Positions 17,243-26,639 are shown, counted from the first letter of the stretch. The stretch is DNA of 64,000 nt from an uncultured bacterium (GCA_949284415.1 CASDVM010000012.1:62001-126000); one strand, 5' to 3'. The notes: generated by a model from the letters alone, not told the origin. Made by a program: numbers and translations.

Positions 17243-17932
17243 ATGGCTGATTCAATGATACCTTATTCTTTTATCCCCGGTACAAAAGCCAAAGCAGGAG
17301 AAGTTAATGCTAACTTTATTGCTCTTGCGGATATTATAGAAGCAAACAGATTAACCACAGCCGGTGATATAGATGATGTAAACACAAACTTACAGGAAAT
17401 CTTGGCAACAAAAGCGGATAAAACGGAACTTGTAAATGAATACATGGTTACGACAACAGGAAAAAATCTGAATGATTATAAAACCAAAGGCATTTATGTT
17501 TTTACATCCGCATATAAACCTGCCAACATACCTAAAGGAAGCACCGGCGCACTCATAGTAACAGGCACAAATCCTGCTTTTGTCAAACAAATATGGTTTT
17601 GTACAGAAACCAACCCTGAAATCTTTACAAGAAACTTTACAAGTACAAGCTGGAGTGCCTGGAGATCAGTAACCGGAATTTTTAAAAAATCCAATCCTGG
17701 GTATTTACAGCTTCCGAACGGTCTTATTATTCAGTGGGGTTCGCAAGCAGGAGCAAACGTTACATATCCTGTAGCATTTTCTCAGGTAGCATGCCCTGTT
17801 TGTCATAAAAGCGGCTGGAATTCAAGTTATGAAAGGAGCGATTCAGGTATAGCTTCACAAAGCCTCACAGGTTTTAATTATGCAAGCGGCGGATATTTTC
17901 TGGGATTAAACTGGGTAGCAATAGGTTTTTAG
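17243..17932 (+). CDS. Phage tail-fibre-like protein
   Basis: The protein has 229 residues. The N-terminus (IPYSFIPGTKAKAGEVNANFIALADII) is typical of phage tail or baseplate proteins. A middle region resembles a pyocin-knob/tail-fibre fold (TGKNLNDYKTKGIYVF, WSAWRSV). The C-terminus has NPGYLQLPNGLIIQWG, a common tail-fibre tip motif. No other phage genes adjoin except the next one, so this is a domesticated remnant or part of a dispersed particle system. It has a strong ribosome site (AAAGGA) and the shared cassette promoter. Confidence 0.8.
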   Translation: MADSMIPYSFIPGTKAKAGEVNANFIALADIIEANRLTTAGDIDDVNTNLQEILATKADKTELVNEYMVTTTGKNLNDYKTKGIYVFTSAYKPANIPKGSTGALIVTGTNPAFVKQIWFCTETNPEIFTRNFTSTSWSAWRSVTGIFKKSNPGYLQLPNGLIIQWGSQAGANVTYPVAFSQVACPVCHKSGWNSSYERSDSGIASQSLTGFNYASGGYFLGLNWVAIGF

Positions 17933-17943
17933 AGGAGAATAAC

Positions 17944-18354
17944 ATGAAATATTACGGAACAAAAAATAATAAAGATTATGGTTTCTATCAGGAAAGTTTT
18001 GATAATGCAATAGAATTAACAGATGAATACTGGACAGAATTATTAAATCAGCAAAGTATCGGAAAAAGAATCATCCTTTGCGAAGGTCAGGTCATTGCTG
18101 TTGATGAAACAGAATATGCTGAAGAAAACGGTGTATGGAAAAAATTATCAGCTGATGAAGCAAGGGTAAAACAATTAAGTATTCAAAATGCAATACGAAA
18201 AGAAGAAATCAAAACTCAATTAGAAGAACTCGACAAAAAAAGGATACGCGCACTCGCAGAACCTTCATTAAAAAATGAGGATACTACATGGCTTGAATAC
18301 TACAACAGTCAAATCACGGCTCTGCGTAGTGAATTAACAAATATATCACAGTAA
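17944..18354 (+). CDS. Tail-fibre assembly-like protein
   Basis: This 136-residue protein lies 11 bases after the tail-fibre gene. Its C-terminal half (EELDKKRIRALAEPSLKNEDTTWLEYYNSQITALRSEL) matches the Tfa/tail-assembly chaperone pattern of a basic-acidic helix with LDxKxIRxLxE and ED. Such proteins help fold or attach the fibre. The N-terminus (KYYGTKNNKDYGFYQESF) is also typical. A terminator follows directly, so the cassette is a closed two-gene operon. Confidence 0.75.
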   Translation: MKYYGTKNNKDYGFYQESFDNAIELTDEYWTELLNQQSIGKRIILCEGQVIAVDETEYAEENGVWKKLSADEARVKQLSIQNAIRKEEIKTQLEELDKKRIRALAEPSLKNEDTTWLEYYNSQITALRSELTNISQ

Positions 18355-18360
18355 AAAATA

Positions 18361-18389
18361 AAAAACCGATTCTTATAGAATCGGTTTTT
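18361..18389. terminator. Bidirectional terminator
   Basis: AAAAACCGATTC and GAATCGGTTTTT pair around TTATA. It ends the tail-fibre operon and the convergent gene at 18393. Confidence 0.85.
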
Positions 18390-18392
18390 TCA

Positions 18393-18956
18393 TTAAACAT
18401 CAAAATATTTATTCATGATTTTTTGAATAAATTTATTAACCTGTTCTGCTCCGTATTTTGCACTGTCTTTATTAAAAAATCCGCCTAAAAATTCAAATTT
18501 TTGTTGCGGCGAAGCCCCATTAACAGCTATTTTATTGCCATAAATAAGATTTGTCTGCGCTTCATAATTTACATAGTCATTATTCACAACCATATCTTTT
18601 TCGGGCATATTTGCAATTTTTCTTGTAAGTTTTGCGATATATGAAAATACAGGCATAGTATTAGTTTCAGGCTCAATTACATTACCGTTAAGCATCAATA
18701 CATCACCGTTCCTGTCGCTGTAACATTCAACATTTAAAACATTCGGGCTGTCAGGGTGAAAATAATAATCTGACGGAGAGTCCGTAATTTTACGAAGAGC
18801 CAGTTTATATTCGGACAAATCTTTTCCTTTAACATCATCACGCAATACCATAGACAGACTTCTTGATAAAGCGCCTTTAGCACCCGGCTCCCGCCTGAAA
18901 TTAATAAAACCTATGTTTGAAATACCTGTAAAATTTATATTACCAATCTTGTCCAT
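18393..18956 (-). CDS. INFTGI-type hypothetical protein
   Basis: The 187-residue protein has no known domain. Its N-terminus MDKIGNINFTGISNIGF and the later DDVKGKDLSEYKLAL match the frameshifted gene at 58406-59085 (INFTGIKNVGY and DDEK...KDLSEFKKL), so they are paralogues. I chose the ATG at 18956; a longer frame to 19076 would run into tyrS. A run of TTATAT sits just upstream and no Shine-Dalgarno is evident, so it may be leaderless as well, though this case is weak. The function is unknown. Confidence 0.7.
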   Translation of the reverse strand: MDKIGNINFTGISNIGFINFRREPGAKGALSRSLSMVLRDDVKGKDLSEYKLALRKITDSPSDYYFHPDSPNVLNVECYSDRNGDVLMLNGNVIEPETNTMPVFSYIAKLTRKIANMPEKDMVVNNDYVNYEAQTNLIYGNKIAVNGASPQQKFEFLGGFFNKDSAKYGAEQVNKFIQKIMNKYFDV

Positions 18957-19034
18957 AGCTGATATAAAACTCGTAAAAATTTTTTTTGCGCGTGATATAA
19001 TAAATTTACAGAAGTTAATAATCGGAGAAAAATA

Positions 19035-20255
19035 ATGGCAGAAATAAGAGAGGAATTTATAGAACAGGCAAAGCATTTAACACGCAACGCAGAAGTTTTG
19101 CCTGGCGGAATTGAAGAATTAGCTGCAAAATTGCAATATTCACATGATAAAAATACACCTTTAAGAATAAAACTCGGAATGGATCCAACGCGTCCTGATT
19201 TGCATCTTGGCCATACTGTTGTAATGAGAAAATTAAAAGAATTTCAAAATCTCGGGCATAAAATTGTCCTGATTGTCGGCGGAGCAACCGCAATGGTCGG
19301 TGATCCGTCAGGCAAGTCTGAAACCCGTCCCGCATTAACCAAAGAACAGGTTGAAGCAAATGCAAAAACTTATTTTGAACAAATGTCAAAGGTTCTTGAT
19401 GTTTCTCAAGCTGAAGTTGTTAATAATGCTGACTGGCTGCATAAAATGAATTTTACGGATTTGCTAAAACTTGCATCGCAGGTTACGGTTGCACAGATGA
19501 TGACACGCGATGATTTTGCAAAACGATACGCAGAGGGCAAACCCATCGCAATTCATGAATTTTTCTATCCTTTGATGCAGGCTTATGATTCGGTTGAAAT
19601 TGATTCGGATATTGAACTCGGCGGAACGGATCAGAGATTTAATACCCTTCTTGGACGCGATATTCAGGCTGCTTACGGCAAAAAATATCCGCAGCTTGTG
19701 ATGCTGTTGCCGCTGCTTGAAGGTACTGACGGGGTTGTAAAAATGTCAAAAACTTATCCCGAACATTGCATTTCTCTCACGGACAGCGAAGTTGATATGT
19801 TCGGCAAGTTAATGAGCATTCCTGATAATATGATTTCAAGATATTTCAGCCTGCTGACAGATGCTGCCAAAGAAGAACTTGAAACAATTGATAAACAAAT
19901 CGCAGAAGGTTCTGTAAACCCGCGCGATATAAAAATGAAGCTTGCATATACAATTACTAAAGAATACCATGGAGAAGAAGGCGCCAAACGAGGACAGGAT
20001 GCATTTATTAATGTAGTTTCAAATAAAGGAATTCCAGATGATATTGAAGAAGTCTCAGGAATGAACGGTAAAGGAATTCTGGATGTTCTTGTGGAATTAA
20101 AATTTACTGCAAGCAGAGGTGAAGCCAAACGTTTAATTCAAGGCGGCGGCGTCAAACTTGACGGTGAAAAAATTACCGATACGGCTTATGTATTAAACTT
20201 TACGAAAAGTATAGTATTACAGGCAGGAAAACGTAAATTTGCAAAATTAATCTGA
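19035..20255 (+). CDS. tyrS: Tyrosyl-tRNA synthetase
   Basis: The enzyme charges tRNA-Tyr with tyrosine. It has 406 residues with the class I signatures HLGH (PDLHLGHTVVMRKL, standing for HIGH) and KMSKT (standing for KMSKS), and a C-terminal S4 RNA-binding domain (ASRGEAKRLIQGGGVKLDGEK). GGAG is placed seven bases before the ATG. It stands alone between hypothetical genes. There is no sign of a T-box leader upstream. Confidence 0.95.
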   Translation: MAEIREEFIEQAKHLTRNAEVLPGGIEELAAKLQYSHDKNTPLRIKLGMDPTRPDLHLGHTVVMRKLKEFQNLGHKIVLIVGGATAMVGDPSGKSETRPALTKEQVEANAKTYFEQMSKVLDVSQAEVVNNADWLHKMNFTDLLKLASQVTVAQMMTRDDFAKRYAEGKPIAIHEFFYPLMQAYDSVEIDSDIELGGTDQRFNTLLGRDIQAAYGKKYPQLVMLLPLLEGTDGVVKMSKTYPEHCISLTDSEVDMFGKLMSIPDNMISRYFSLLTDAAKEELETIDKQIAEGSVNPRDIKMKLAYTITKEYHGEEGAKRGQDAFINVVSNKGIPDDIEEVSGMNGKGILDVLVELKFTASRGEAKRLIQGGGVKLDGEKITDTAYVLNFTKSIVLQAGKRKFAKLI

Positions 20256-20369
20256 AAGTGAGCAGGTTCTTTGCAGAAGTTGTACCGGCAAGTATTTAAT
20301 TAATACATTTCGGATTCGACCTATTAACATATTCACCTATTAACACTTCAAACAAAAGGCCAACAAATT

Positions 20370-21032
20370 ATGTTTAAAATACTCAAACGCGGAATAAAAA
20401 AAGTAAAAGAAGATATTCAGGTAATCTATGACAAAGATCCTGCCGCAGAAAATCTGCTTGAGGTAATTCTTTGCTACCCGGGGCTTCATGCTTTGATTGC
20501 ATACCGCTTTGCACACAGGCTCTATAAATGGCATATTCCCCTAATCCCGCGCGTAATATCTTATATAACAAGGATTATAACAGGCATTGAAATTCACCCT
20601 GCGGCAAAAATCGGCAGAAGATTCTTTATAGACCATGGCGAAGGAGTTGTAATAGGTGCAACAACAGAAATCGGAGATGATGTCCTGATTTATCAACAGG
20701 TAACACTCGGCGGAACGGGCAAAGAACACGGCAAACGCCACCCGACACTCGGTCATGGCGTAATAGTCGGTGCAGGAGCAAAAGTTCTCGGCAATATAAC
20801 ATTAGGCGATTATGTAAGAGTAGGTGCAGGCTCCGTTGTTGTCGAAGATGTACCTGAATATTCTACAGTAGTCGGTGTCCCCGGAAGAATTGTCAGAAGA
20901 AAAATCAAAGATGAAAACGGAGTTCTTATGCATAACAGAATTCCTGACCCTGTCAGATGCGAGCTTAACAGACTCAAATATGAAGTTATTGAATTAAAAG
21001 AAAAAATAGAAAAAGTGAAGCGTGAAGAGTAA
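20370..21032 (+). CDS. cysE: Serine O-acetyltransferase
   Basis: The enzyme acetylates serine with acetyl-CoA as the first step of cysteine synthesis. It has 220 residues. The N-terminal helical part is followed by a left-handed beta-helix of hexapeptide repeats (IHPAAKIGRRFFIDHGEGVVIGATTEIGDDVLIYQQVTLGG in two parts, GHGVIVGAGAKVLGNITLG). The catalytic DHG motif (FIDHGEG) is present. It is shorter at the N-terminus than the E. coli enzyme, like Gram-positive and cyanobacterial forms. AAGG lies upstream of the ATG. A 114-base gap separates it from tyrS. Confidence 0.93.
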   Translation: MFKILKRGIKKVKEDIQVIYDKDPAAENLLEVILCYPGLHALIAYRFAHRLYKWHIPLIPRVISYITRIITGIEIHPAAKIGRRFFIDHGEGVVIGATTEIGDDVLIYQQVTLGGTGKEHGKRHPTLGHGVIVGAGAKVLGNITLGDYVRVGAGSVVVEDVPEYSTVVGVPGRIVRRKIKDENGVLMHNRIPDPVRCELNRLKYEVIELKEKIEKVKREE

Positions 21033-21090
21033 AACGTGAAGGGTAATTCCATCATTGTTAATTCTTCACTTTACTGGAAAGGGTAAAAAA

Positions 21091-21294
21091 ATGTATCACG
21101 TTTACACATTAAAAAATCATTCTGAATTTTCAAAAACATTAGTAGCAGAAACAAAAGATTACGATGAAGCACTGCAAAAAGCAGAAAAAGCCGTAGAAGG
21201 CAAAGAAGGTTATTCTTACGTAGTAGAAGAAACTGACGGCTCAATGAACAGTTACGGAGAACTGATTGCGACAGTTGTTGCCGAAGGAGCCTAG
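21091..21294 (+). CDS. Small hypothetical protein, 67 residues
   Basis: The protein starts MYHVYTLKNHSEFSKTLV and is acidic, with an alpha/beta pattern and no membrane segment. The ATG at 21091 follows GGAAAGGG; the longer frame start at 21055 lacks a ribosome site. It lies 58 bases after cysE and may share its transcript. No family is recognised. Confidence 0.65.
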   Translation: MYHVYTLKNHSEFSKTLVAETKDYDEALQKAEKAVEGKEGYSYVVEETDGSMNSYGELIATVVAEGA

Positions 21295-21311
21295 CCGTAT
21301 GTCATATTTAA

Positions 21312-21338
21312 AATAGGTCTGGTTTAGCCCGACCTATT
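21312..21338 (+). terminator. Possible terminator
   Basis: AATAGGTC (21312-21319) pairs with GACCTATT (21331-21338) across an 11-base loop, 18 bases past the 67-residue gene. The downstream sequence is T-rich but has no clean T-run. Confidence 0.4.
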
Positions 21339-21354
21339 AATCTTATATTTGGTT

Positions 21355-21390
21355 CTCTCGCCCCTTGGGGGAGAGAGTTAGAGAGAGGGG
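21355..21390. repeat. Dispersed repeat (CTCTCGCCCCTTGGGGGAGAG type)
   Basis: This GC-rich imperfect palindrome resembles 32713-32748. It is foreign to the AT-rich surroundings and is noncoding here. Confidence 0.55.
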
Positions 21391-21475
21391 CTTCGTATAA
21401 AAAACAGAAGCTCTGAGGACAAGAGCATTGATTCTTCCTCCTAAAATCGGGAGGGCACGGGTGGAAAAAACAAAA

Positions 21476-21506
21476 ATTAAAGCCGGCTGATGAAGCCGGC
21501 TTTAAT
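21476..21506. terminator. Bidirectional terminator
   Basis: ATTAAAGCCGGC and GCCGGCTTTAAT form a perfect 12-base stem with a seven-base loop. It separates the cysE side from the convergent gene at 21513. Confidence 0.8.
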
Positions 21507-21512
21507 TATCTT

Positions 21513-21977
21513 TTATACATCAATATTTAGATGATATTTCTTCATAAGCCCCTCAATCTCTTTCATACTTGGCTTAGGGACCTCCAACTCTGACGGTTTA
21601 AGCTTTAGATTCTTAAACTCTGCAATATTGAATTCTTTAAGTTTTGGTATTTCTGTTTTTGGGATTTCCATTACACTTTTTTTATAGTTTATTACTGCAG
21701 AACGAGAAGCAAATGCATCGTCCCAAGTGGCATTTTTTGGTAAGTTAAGTTCCTTGATTATTCTTCTAACTTCCTTTTGTCCATTTTTAGTTAATTTACC
21801 TTCGTTATTGAACATCCCCTTTAGACCAAGCTTTCTCAATGAATTTGGAGTAATATCCGATCTGAGACCGTGTATATATACGAGTTCTTCGGCAAATCCT
21901 TTATCTTTAACAGCTGCTCTTTTAACAGCATTTGCAAATCCTCTAATGCCTGATTGTAACATTGAAACTTTTAACAT
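21513..21977 (-). CDS. Hypothetical protein, basic
   Basis: The 154-residue protein has a lysine-rich sequence (IRGFANAVKRAAVKDKGFAEEL). Its C-terminal third has repeated KxxELxxPK/IPKxxE steps (VMEIPKTEIPKLKEFNIAEFKNLKLKPSELEVPKPS). No domain is recognised and no signal peptide is convincing. AAAGGA precedes the ATG. It may belong to the lineage-specific small proteins seen elsewhere in the window. A 17-base motif shared with 36918-36934 lies about 170 bases upstream. Confidence 0.65.
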   Translation of the reverse strand: MLKVSMLQSGIRGFANAVKRAAVKDKGFAEELVYIHGLRSDITPNSLRKLGLKGMFNNEGKLTKNGQKEVRRIIKELNLPKNATWDDAFASRSAVINYKKSVMEIPKTEIPKLKEFNIAEFKNLKLKPSELEVPKPSMKEIEGLMKKYHLNIDV

Positions 21978-22080
21978 GATAATTTTCCTTTCTTTAACTT
22001 TTCCCTATCCTTGAAAATCGATTTCCCTTACTCTTTTATAAAAACATTCAGGCAAAAATTATTGACAGAGGCGCAATACA

Positions 22081-22100
22081 TCCTATCCTATCCTATCCTA
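22081..22100. repeat. Pentanucleotide microsatellite (TCCTA)4
   Basis: Four perfect TCCTA units lie in the 258-base gap between two hypothetical genes. That gap otherwise holds only the motif at 22140 and a terminator. Confidence 0.8.
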
Positions 22101-22139
22101 TGAGGATTATATCAAGGGTTTCCGCCTTTTAAATTTATT

Positions 22140-22156
22140 TTTACATTTTGTTACAT
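22140..22156. other. Shared 17-base motif, copy 1
   Basis: TTTACATTTTGTTACAT is identical to 36918-36934, and both lie upstream of minus-strand hypothetical genes. Here it runs into the palindrome TTACATGTAA. Confidence 0.45.
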
Positions 22157-22184
22157 GTAATGTTAGCAATCACATAAAAAAAAT

Positions 22185-22207
22185 GGCTGAATTATAAAAA
22201 TTCAGCC
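22185..22207 (-). terminator. Terminator of the gene at 22237
   Basis: On the minus strand GGCTGAAT pairs with ATTCAGCC around a seven-base loop and is followed by a run of eight T. Confidence 0.8.
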
Positions 22208-22236
22208 TATATTTTTTTGGTGAAAAAATATAAAAT

Positions 22237-22755
22237 TTATGCATAAAAGTCAGTTTTCATGACATTATGTGCAAATCCTGCAAAGAACCCTACACCGGCT
22301 CCTGCAACAATAAACGGAGCGGAAGGTCTGATATCTTTTAACATGTGATGATATGATTTTGCAAATCTTCTGGTTAAATTCTTAGACAAATCGTTTACAT
22401 CTCTTATAATAGCACGAAACTCTTTACCGTAAGCAGAATTTTCACCGCCCAAAGCTTTTACCTTAGCCGCAATATCTTTAGGAGCAAAAGCATCTTTATC
22501 TTTAGATTCAATCATTTTTACAAACGCATCCTGCGCGCGGGATTTTACACCCTCTGCTTTAATTTCGGCAACTTTTGCCTTGTTTGTAACTTTACGGCAG
22601 TAATTAATCATAGTACGTTTACTGATAGTATCTTCCTGTTTTGTTACAGGAAGCATATACTTGGAAGCATATCCTAAAGCTGCACCAACAGCTGTAGTTT
22701 TGACTACCGTATAGAGTTTTGAATTTTCATTTTGTCCTACTGCACTTACTGTCAT
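22237..22755 (-). CDS. Hypothetical protein with two Gly/Ala-rich hydrophobic segments
   Basis: The 172-residue protein has a hydrophobic stretch near the N-terminus (TTAVGAALGYASKYMLP) and another near the C-terminus (FIVAGAGVGFFAGFAHNVM). A charged helical middle lies between them. It may be a two-pass membrane protein. AAAGG precedes the ATG and a terminator follows. No family is recognised. Confidence 0.65.
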   Translation of the reverse strand: MTVSAVGQNENSKLYTVVKTTAVGAALGYASKYMLPVTKQEDTISKRTMINYCRKVTNKAKVAEIKAEGVKSRAQDAFVKMIESKDKDAFAPKDIAAKVKALGGENSAYGKEFRAIIRDVNDLSKNLTRRFAKSYHHMLKDIRPSAPFIVAGAGVGFFAGFAHNVMKTDFYA

Positions 22756-22948
22756 AGCTAATAAACCTTTACTTAACTAATACACGTAATAGTATTCACA
22801 CTTTCGGCTGAGTATTTAGTTTATGCTCAACTTTTAGAATACATAATATGGCAGATTTACACTTAAATATTTTGAACTCTCATCCCGTGCAAAAACGACA
22901 TCGGCTCAAAACTGAGTAATTAAATCCATTTGGAATGATAACATATAA

Positions 22949-23980
22949 TTATTTTTTTGTCAAGACCTTAATGAAGTTTAGTAACAACATTATGAAAACA
23001 ATTGCTATAATGTATATAAAGTAATGTTTTATAGTCGCAGACCCCATAAACAATGAAGCTAAAGCTCCGGCAATAATAGCAACGGATGTCAAAATCATTA
23101 CGGTCTTTTTCTGCGAAAATCCCGCGTGTAGTAATTTATGATGAATATGCTCCGCATCAGCTACAAACGGGGATTTGCCTTTTGCAATTCTTCTCAAAGA
23201 AGAAAATGTAATATCCATAATAGGAACAGCAAGAACCAAAAACGGCAGTAAAATTGCAAGAGTAGCAGCTTTCATAACACCTGTTATAGAAATTGTTGCA
23301 AGAAGAAAACCTGAAAATAAAGCCCCGCTGTCTCCCATAAAAATCTTTGCAGGATTAAAGTTATATGTAAGAAATGCCAGCATGGAACCTGCAAGAATAA
23401 ACCCGATAAGTGCGCTTATATGATTAGGCGGAGTCATTGCAACCGCAATTATAGCAAGAGTAACGGCATTAACCGTAACAACCGAACCTGCAAGCCCGTC
23501 TACTCCGTCTATAAAATTAAAAGCATTTGCAATGCCGACAATCCATAACAAAGTTATGGGGTAAGAAAAAATTCCGATATTTCCGATAAAAGGAAGATTA
23601 TTTATCTGAATACCAAGAAGATATACAAGCGTTGCAATAGCAACCTGTAAAAACAATTTAAATTTTGCATCTAGATTGTAAATATCATCAACAAGCCCGA
23701 GAAGAAACATTAAAGAACCGCCGAGCAAAATTCCGGAAAGCAGATTTCCTGAAGGGTAATAACTCATAAACACAAGGCATAGAAAAGTAAGCATCGTACT
23801 TGCCCATATCGCAACCCCGCCGATTCTGGATATCGGTTTGGTATGAATTTTCCTTTCATTCGGGACATCAACAAGCCCCTCTTTCTTAGAAAAATTGATT
23901 ACAAGAGGTACAAGACATACCCCTATAAGATATGCAATTACCGTTCCGATTATATGTGCATGTGTTAATTTTATAAGCAT
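22949..23980 (-). CDS. WecA/TagO-type undecaprenyl-phosphate sugar-1-phosphate transferase
   Basis: The enzyme moves a sugar 1-phosphate, usually GlcNAc-1-P, from UDP to undecaprenyl phosphate at the inner face of the membrane. It starts surface polymer synthesis. The protein has 343 residues and about ten membrane segments. Family motifs are present: LGLVDDIYNLDAKFK, NAFNFIDGVDGLAGS and the histidine loop AEHIHHKLLHAGFSQKK. MraY would be a close alternative, but the HIHHKL motif and KRIAKGKSPF-like loop (RRIAKGKSPF) fit WecA/TagO better. AAAGGA precedes the ATG. Confidence 0.88.
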   Translation of the reverse strand: MLIKLTHAHIIGTVIAYLIGVCLVPLVINFSKKEGLVDVPNERKIHTKPISRIGGVAIWASTMLTFLCLVFMSYYPSGNLLSGILLGGSLMFLLGLVDDIYNLDAKFKLFLQVAIATLVYLLGIQINNLPFIGNIGIFSYPITLLWIVGIANAFNFIDGVDGLAGSVVTVNAVTLAIIAVAMTPPNHISALIGFILAGSMLAFLTYNFNPAKIFMGDSGALFSGFLLATISITGVMKAATLAILLPFLVLAVPIMDITFSSLRRIAKGKSPFVADAEHIHHKLLHAGFSQKKTVMILTSVAIIAGALASLFMGSATIKHYFIYIIAIVFIMLLLNFIKVLTKK

Positions 23981-23999
23981 TGAATTAATCCTTTTAATT

Positions 24000-24103
24000 A
24001 GAAGGTCAGAAGTACGGATGTCATAAGGTCAAGCTAGTTTCACGCAAAATATTTACTTTCCGATAACAGCCTGCCTTCCAGACATCCTGCCATCCGGGCT
24101 TCT
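24000..24103. repeat. Dispersed repeat R, copy 2
   Basis: It runs from AGAAGGTCAGAAG to GGGCTTCT and includes GATAACAGCCTGCC and GACATCCTGCC, matching R copies 1, 3 and 4. It fills the gap between glyA and the WecA-like gene and its edge touches the glyA stop codon. Confidence 0.6.
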
Positions 24104-25343
24104 AGTTTTTGTATATCGGGTATTTTTTACAAAGTTTGAGAGAACGTTCTCTTAAATTTTGCAAGCCCAATTCATTATCTGACGAAAATATTGCAGATGC
24201 AATAATTTTTGCAACTTCCGTCATATCGTCTTCTTTAAAGCCTCTGGTTGTAACAGCAGGAACACCTAATCTTATACCGCTTGTAACAAATGGGCTCTGC
24301 GGATCATTCGGGACGGTATTTTTGTTTGCGGTAATACCCACATGTTCAAGCACATTCGCCATATCTTTTCCTGTCTTGCCCGTTTTTCTCAAATCCAGTG
24401 TCATCAAATGGTTTTCTGTCATTCCGCCCACGATATCCATGCCTTCATCCATCAAACCCTGTGCCAAAGCTTTTGCGTTTTTCAAAATCTGTTCCGCATA
24501 AGCTTTAAATTCAGGTTTTGAAGCTTCAAGAAGCGCAACAGCTTTCCCTGCAATAATATGTTCAAGAGGACCGCCCTGCATCCCTGGGAAAACAGCCTTG
24601 TCAAGAATCAGGGCGAATTCTTCATCACACATAGTAATTCCGCCTCTCGGGCCTCTTAAAGATTTATGCGTTGTTGTTGTTACAAACTGTGCATAACCTG
24701 CAGGCGAAGGGTGCAAACCTGCGGCAACAAGCCCTGCAATATGTGCAATATCGGCTAACAGGTATGCTCCTGCTTCATCTGCAATTTCTCTAAACTTTTT
24801 AAAATCAATAATTTTAGAATAATTGCTTGCCCCGCATATAATAAGTTTCGGTTTATGCTCAAGCGCCATTTTTCGCACATTTTCGTAATCAATATTTCCG
24901 TACTCATCTACGCCGTAACTTTTTACATCAAAGTATAAGCCTGAAAAATTAACAGGCGAACCATGAGAAAGGTGTCCGCCGTTTGACAAATCCATGCCAA
25001 GAACCCTATCACCGGGTTTTAAAACAGCCATAAATACAGCCATATTTGCCTGTGCTCCGCTGTGGGGCTGAACATTTGCATGATCCATATGGAAAAGCTC
25101 GCACGCTCTTTTTTGTGCAATTTCTTCTATAACATCAACATGATCGCACCCGTTATAAAAACGTTTATGCGGTTTGCCTTCGGCATATTTATTCGTCAGA
25201 ACACTGCCGCATGCTTCCATAACAGCTTTTGATGTTATATTTTCACTTGCAATAAGCTCAATTGTATTCTGCTGGCGTTCAAATTCTTTTTCGATCTGCT
25301 CTGCTACAACAGGATCAACTTTTTTTATATGTTCTATATGCAT
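24102..25343 (-). CDS. glyA: Serine hydroxymethyltransferase
   Basis: This PLP enzyme converts serine and tetrahydrofolate to glycine and methylene-THF. It has 413 residues. The PLP lysine lies in [14 protein letters not shown]. Other signatures are [22 protein letters not shown] in two parts and [20 protein letters not shown] precedes the ATG. Its own promoter (25425-25453) gives a leader of about 75 bases with two small hairpins. Confidence 0.95.
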   Translation of the reverse strand: MHIEHIKKVDPVVAEQIEKEFERQQNTIELIASENITSKAVMEACGSVLTNKYAEGKPHKRFYNGCDHVDVIEEIAQKRACELFHMDHANVQPHSGAQANMAVFMAVLKPGDRVLGMDLSNGGHLSHGSPVNFSGLYFDVKSYGVDEYGNIDYENVRKMALEHKPKLIICGASNYSKIIDFKKFREIADEAGAYLLADIAHIAGLVAAGLHPSPAGYAQFVTTTTHKSLRGPRGGITMCDEEFALILDKAVFPGMQGGPLEHIIAGKAVALLEASKPEFKAYAEQILKNAKALAQGLMDEGMDIVGGMTENHLMTLDLRKTGKTGKDMANVLEHVGITANKNTVPNDPQSPFVTSGIRLGVPAVTTRGFKEDDMTEVAKIIASAIFSSDNELGLQNLRERSLKLCKKYPIYKN

Positions 25344-25424
25344 TTTTACCCTCCCTGACAGTCTCTGTCAAATTTCTAAGATTTATACGGAGGTTTCATC
25401 ACCCCTCACACATATCTCTTAAAA

Positions 25425-25453
25425 ATTATAGGTGAAAAGTAAAAATCTTACAA
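25425..25453 (-). promoter_or_regulatory. glyA promoter
   Basis: On the minus strand TTGTAA (25453-25448), a 17-base spacer and TATAAT (25430-25425) lie just past rfbA, touching its stop codon. The leader that follows contains GAGG...CCTC and TGACAG-AGA-CTGTCA hairpins, the second next to the ribosome site. Confidence 0.65.
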
Positions 25454-26326
25454 CCTGTTAAGCATATCTTTTACATAGTTGAAATATTCGTTGTTATTGT
25501 AATTTTCAAGAGTTTTTTGCAAATCTTGTTTTGTTACAAATCCCGTGCGATAAGCAACTTCTTCAAGGCAGGCAATCTTTATGCCCTGATTTTCTTCAAC
25601 AGTTCTTACAAACTGGCCTGCCTGCAAAAGCGATTGATGAGTTCCTGTATCAAGCCATGCAAAACCGCGTCCGAGAAGTTCGACATTTAACTGATTTTTC
25701 TGCAGATATATATTATTCAAATCAGTAATCTCCAGTTCTCCGCGCACAGAAGGTTTTAAATTTTTTGCATGCTCGACAACTTTATTATCATAAAAATATA
25801 ACCCCGTAACCGCATAATTAGATTTCGGATTTTTCGGTTTTTCCTCAATGGAAAGGACTTTACCGTAATTATCGAATTCCACTACACCAAACCTTTGCGG
25901 GTCTTTCACAGGATATCCGAAAACCGTAGCACCGCCGCTATTCTCAATATTTTTCACGACTTTTTTTAACTTGCCCGAAAATCCTCCGCCGTAAAAAATA
26001 TTATCGCCAAGAATTAAACAAACACAGTCTTTCCCGATAAATTCTTCGCCAAGAATAAATGCCTGCGCAAGCCCGTCAGGAGACGACTGTTCTTTATACG
26101 AAAAATTAACCCCGAATTGACTGCCGTCTCCAAGAAGTCTTTTAAAATTCGGTAAATCAAGGGGAGTCGAAATAATAAGAATATCTCTGATTCCCGCAAG
26201 CATCAAAACCGAAATCGGATGATAAATCATCGGTTTGTCATAAATCGGTAAAAGCTGTTTTGAAACCGCAATAGTGCTGGGATGCAATCTCGTGCCCGAA
26301 CCGCCTGCTAATACTATACCTTTCAT
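25448..26326 (-). CDS. rfbA: Glucose-1-phosphate thymidylyltransferase
   Basis: The enzyme makes dTDP-glucose from dTTP and glucose 1-phosphate, the first step to dTDP-L-rhamnose. It has 292 residues with the nucleotide loop [14 protein letters not shown], and [29 protein letters not shown] and the allosteric-type C-terminal end. I chose ATG 26326, with AGGAGA just upstream, because a longer frame to 26377 adds a non-homologous tail. It is separated from the other rhamnose genes by the HTH pair at 26381-26939. Confidence 0.95.
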   Translation of the reverse strand: MKGIVLAGGSGTRLHPSTIAVSKQLLPIYDKPMIYHPISVLMLAGIRDILIISTPLDLPNFKRLLGDGSQFGVNFSYKEQSSPDGLAQAFILGEEFIGKDCVCLILGDNIFYGGGFSGKLKKVVKNIENSGGATVFGYPVKDPQRFGVVEFDNYGKVLSIEEKPKNPKSNYAVTGLYFYDNKVVEHAKNLKPSVRGELEITDLNNIYLQKNQLNVELLGRGFAWLDTGTHQSLLQAGQFVRTVEENQGIKIACLEEVAYRTGFVTKQDLQKTLENYNNNEYFNYVKDMLNRL

Positions 26327-26380
26327 ACATTCTCCTGTTTTTATACAAATTATATGTGCAAAACAGACATTTTGCAAGAT

Positions 26381-26617
26381 TTATATTAATCTGTTTAAAT
26401 CGCACAGCAAATCGTCAACAAAATTATAAATTTTTGTATTTTGTTCACTTATCACGTTTAATATAAGCCCCATTTTAAAAACAAAATTTTCATCGTCGTT
26501 TTCACAATCACAATAACCTGATGCAATTTCAAGCCAGTTTTTTTCTTCATCAATTAAATCAGATGTTTCATTTAATCTTTCAATTAGTTCAATTTGTTTT
26601 TTAGAATAACGCGTCAT
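26381..26617 (-). CDS. Small acidic helical protein, partner of divergent HTH (pair 1)
   Basis: The protein has 78 residues, is strongly acidic (DCENDDENFVFKMG), and is predicted helical. It is divergent from the HTH gene at 26733. A second such pair lies at 53940/54262. AAAAGGA precedes the ATG. It might be an antitoxin-like or anti-repressor partner, but no homology supports that. Confidence 0.6.
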   Translation of the reverse strand: MTRYSKKQIELIERLNETSDLIDEEKNWLEIASGYCDCENDDENFVFKMGLILNVISEQNTKIYNFVDDLLCDLNRLI

Positions 26618-26639
26618 ATTTTTTTCCTTTTATGGCAAC

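Noticed and set aside
20256-20369. Possible tRNA or T-box between tyrS and cysE
   Set aside because: The words GGATTCGACC and AGGTTC look tRNA-like, but no cloverleaf, acceptor stem or T-box core could be folded.
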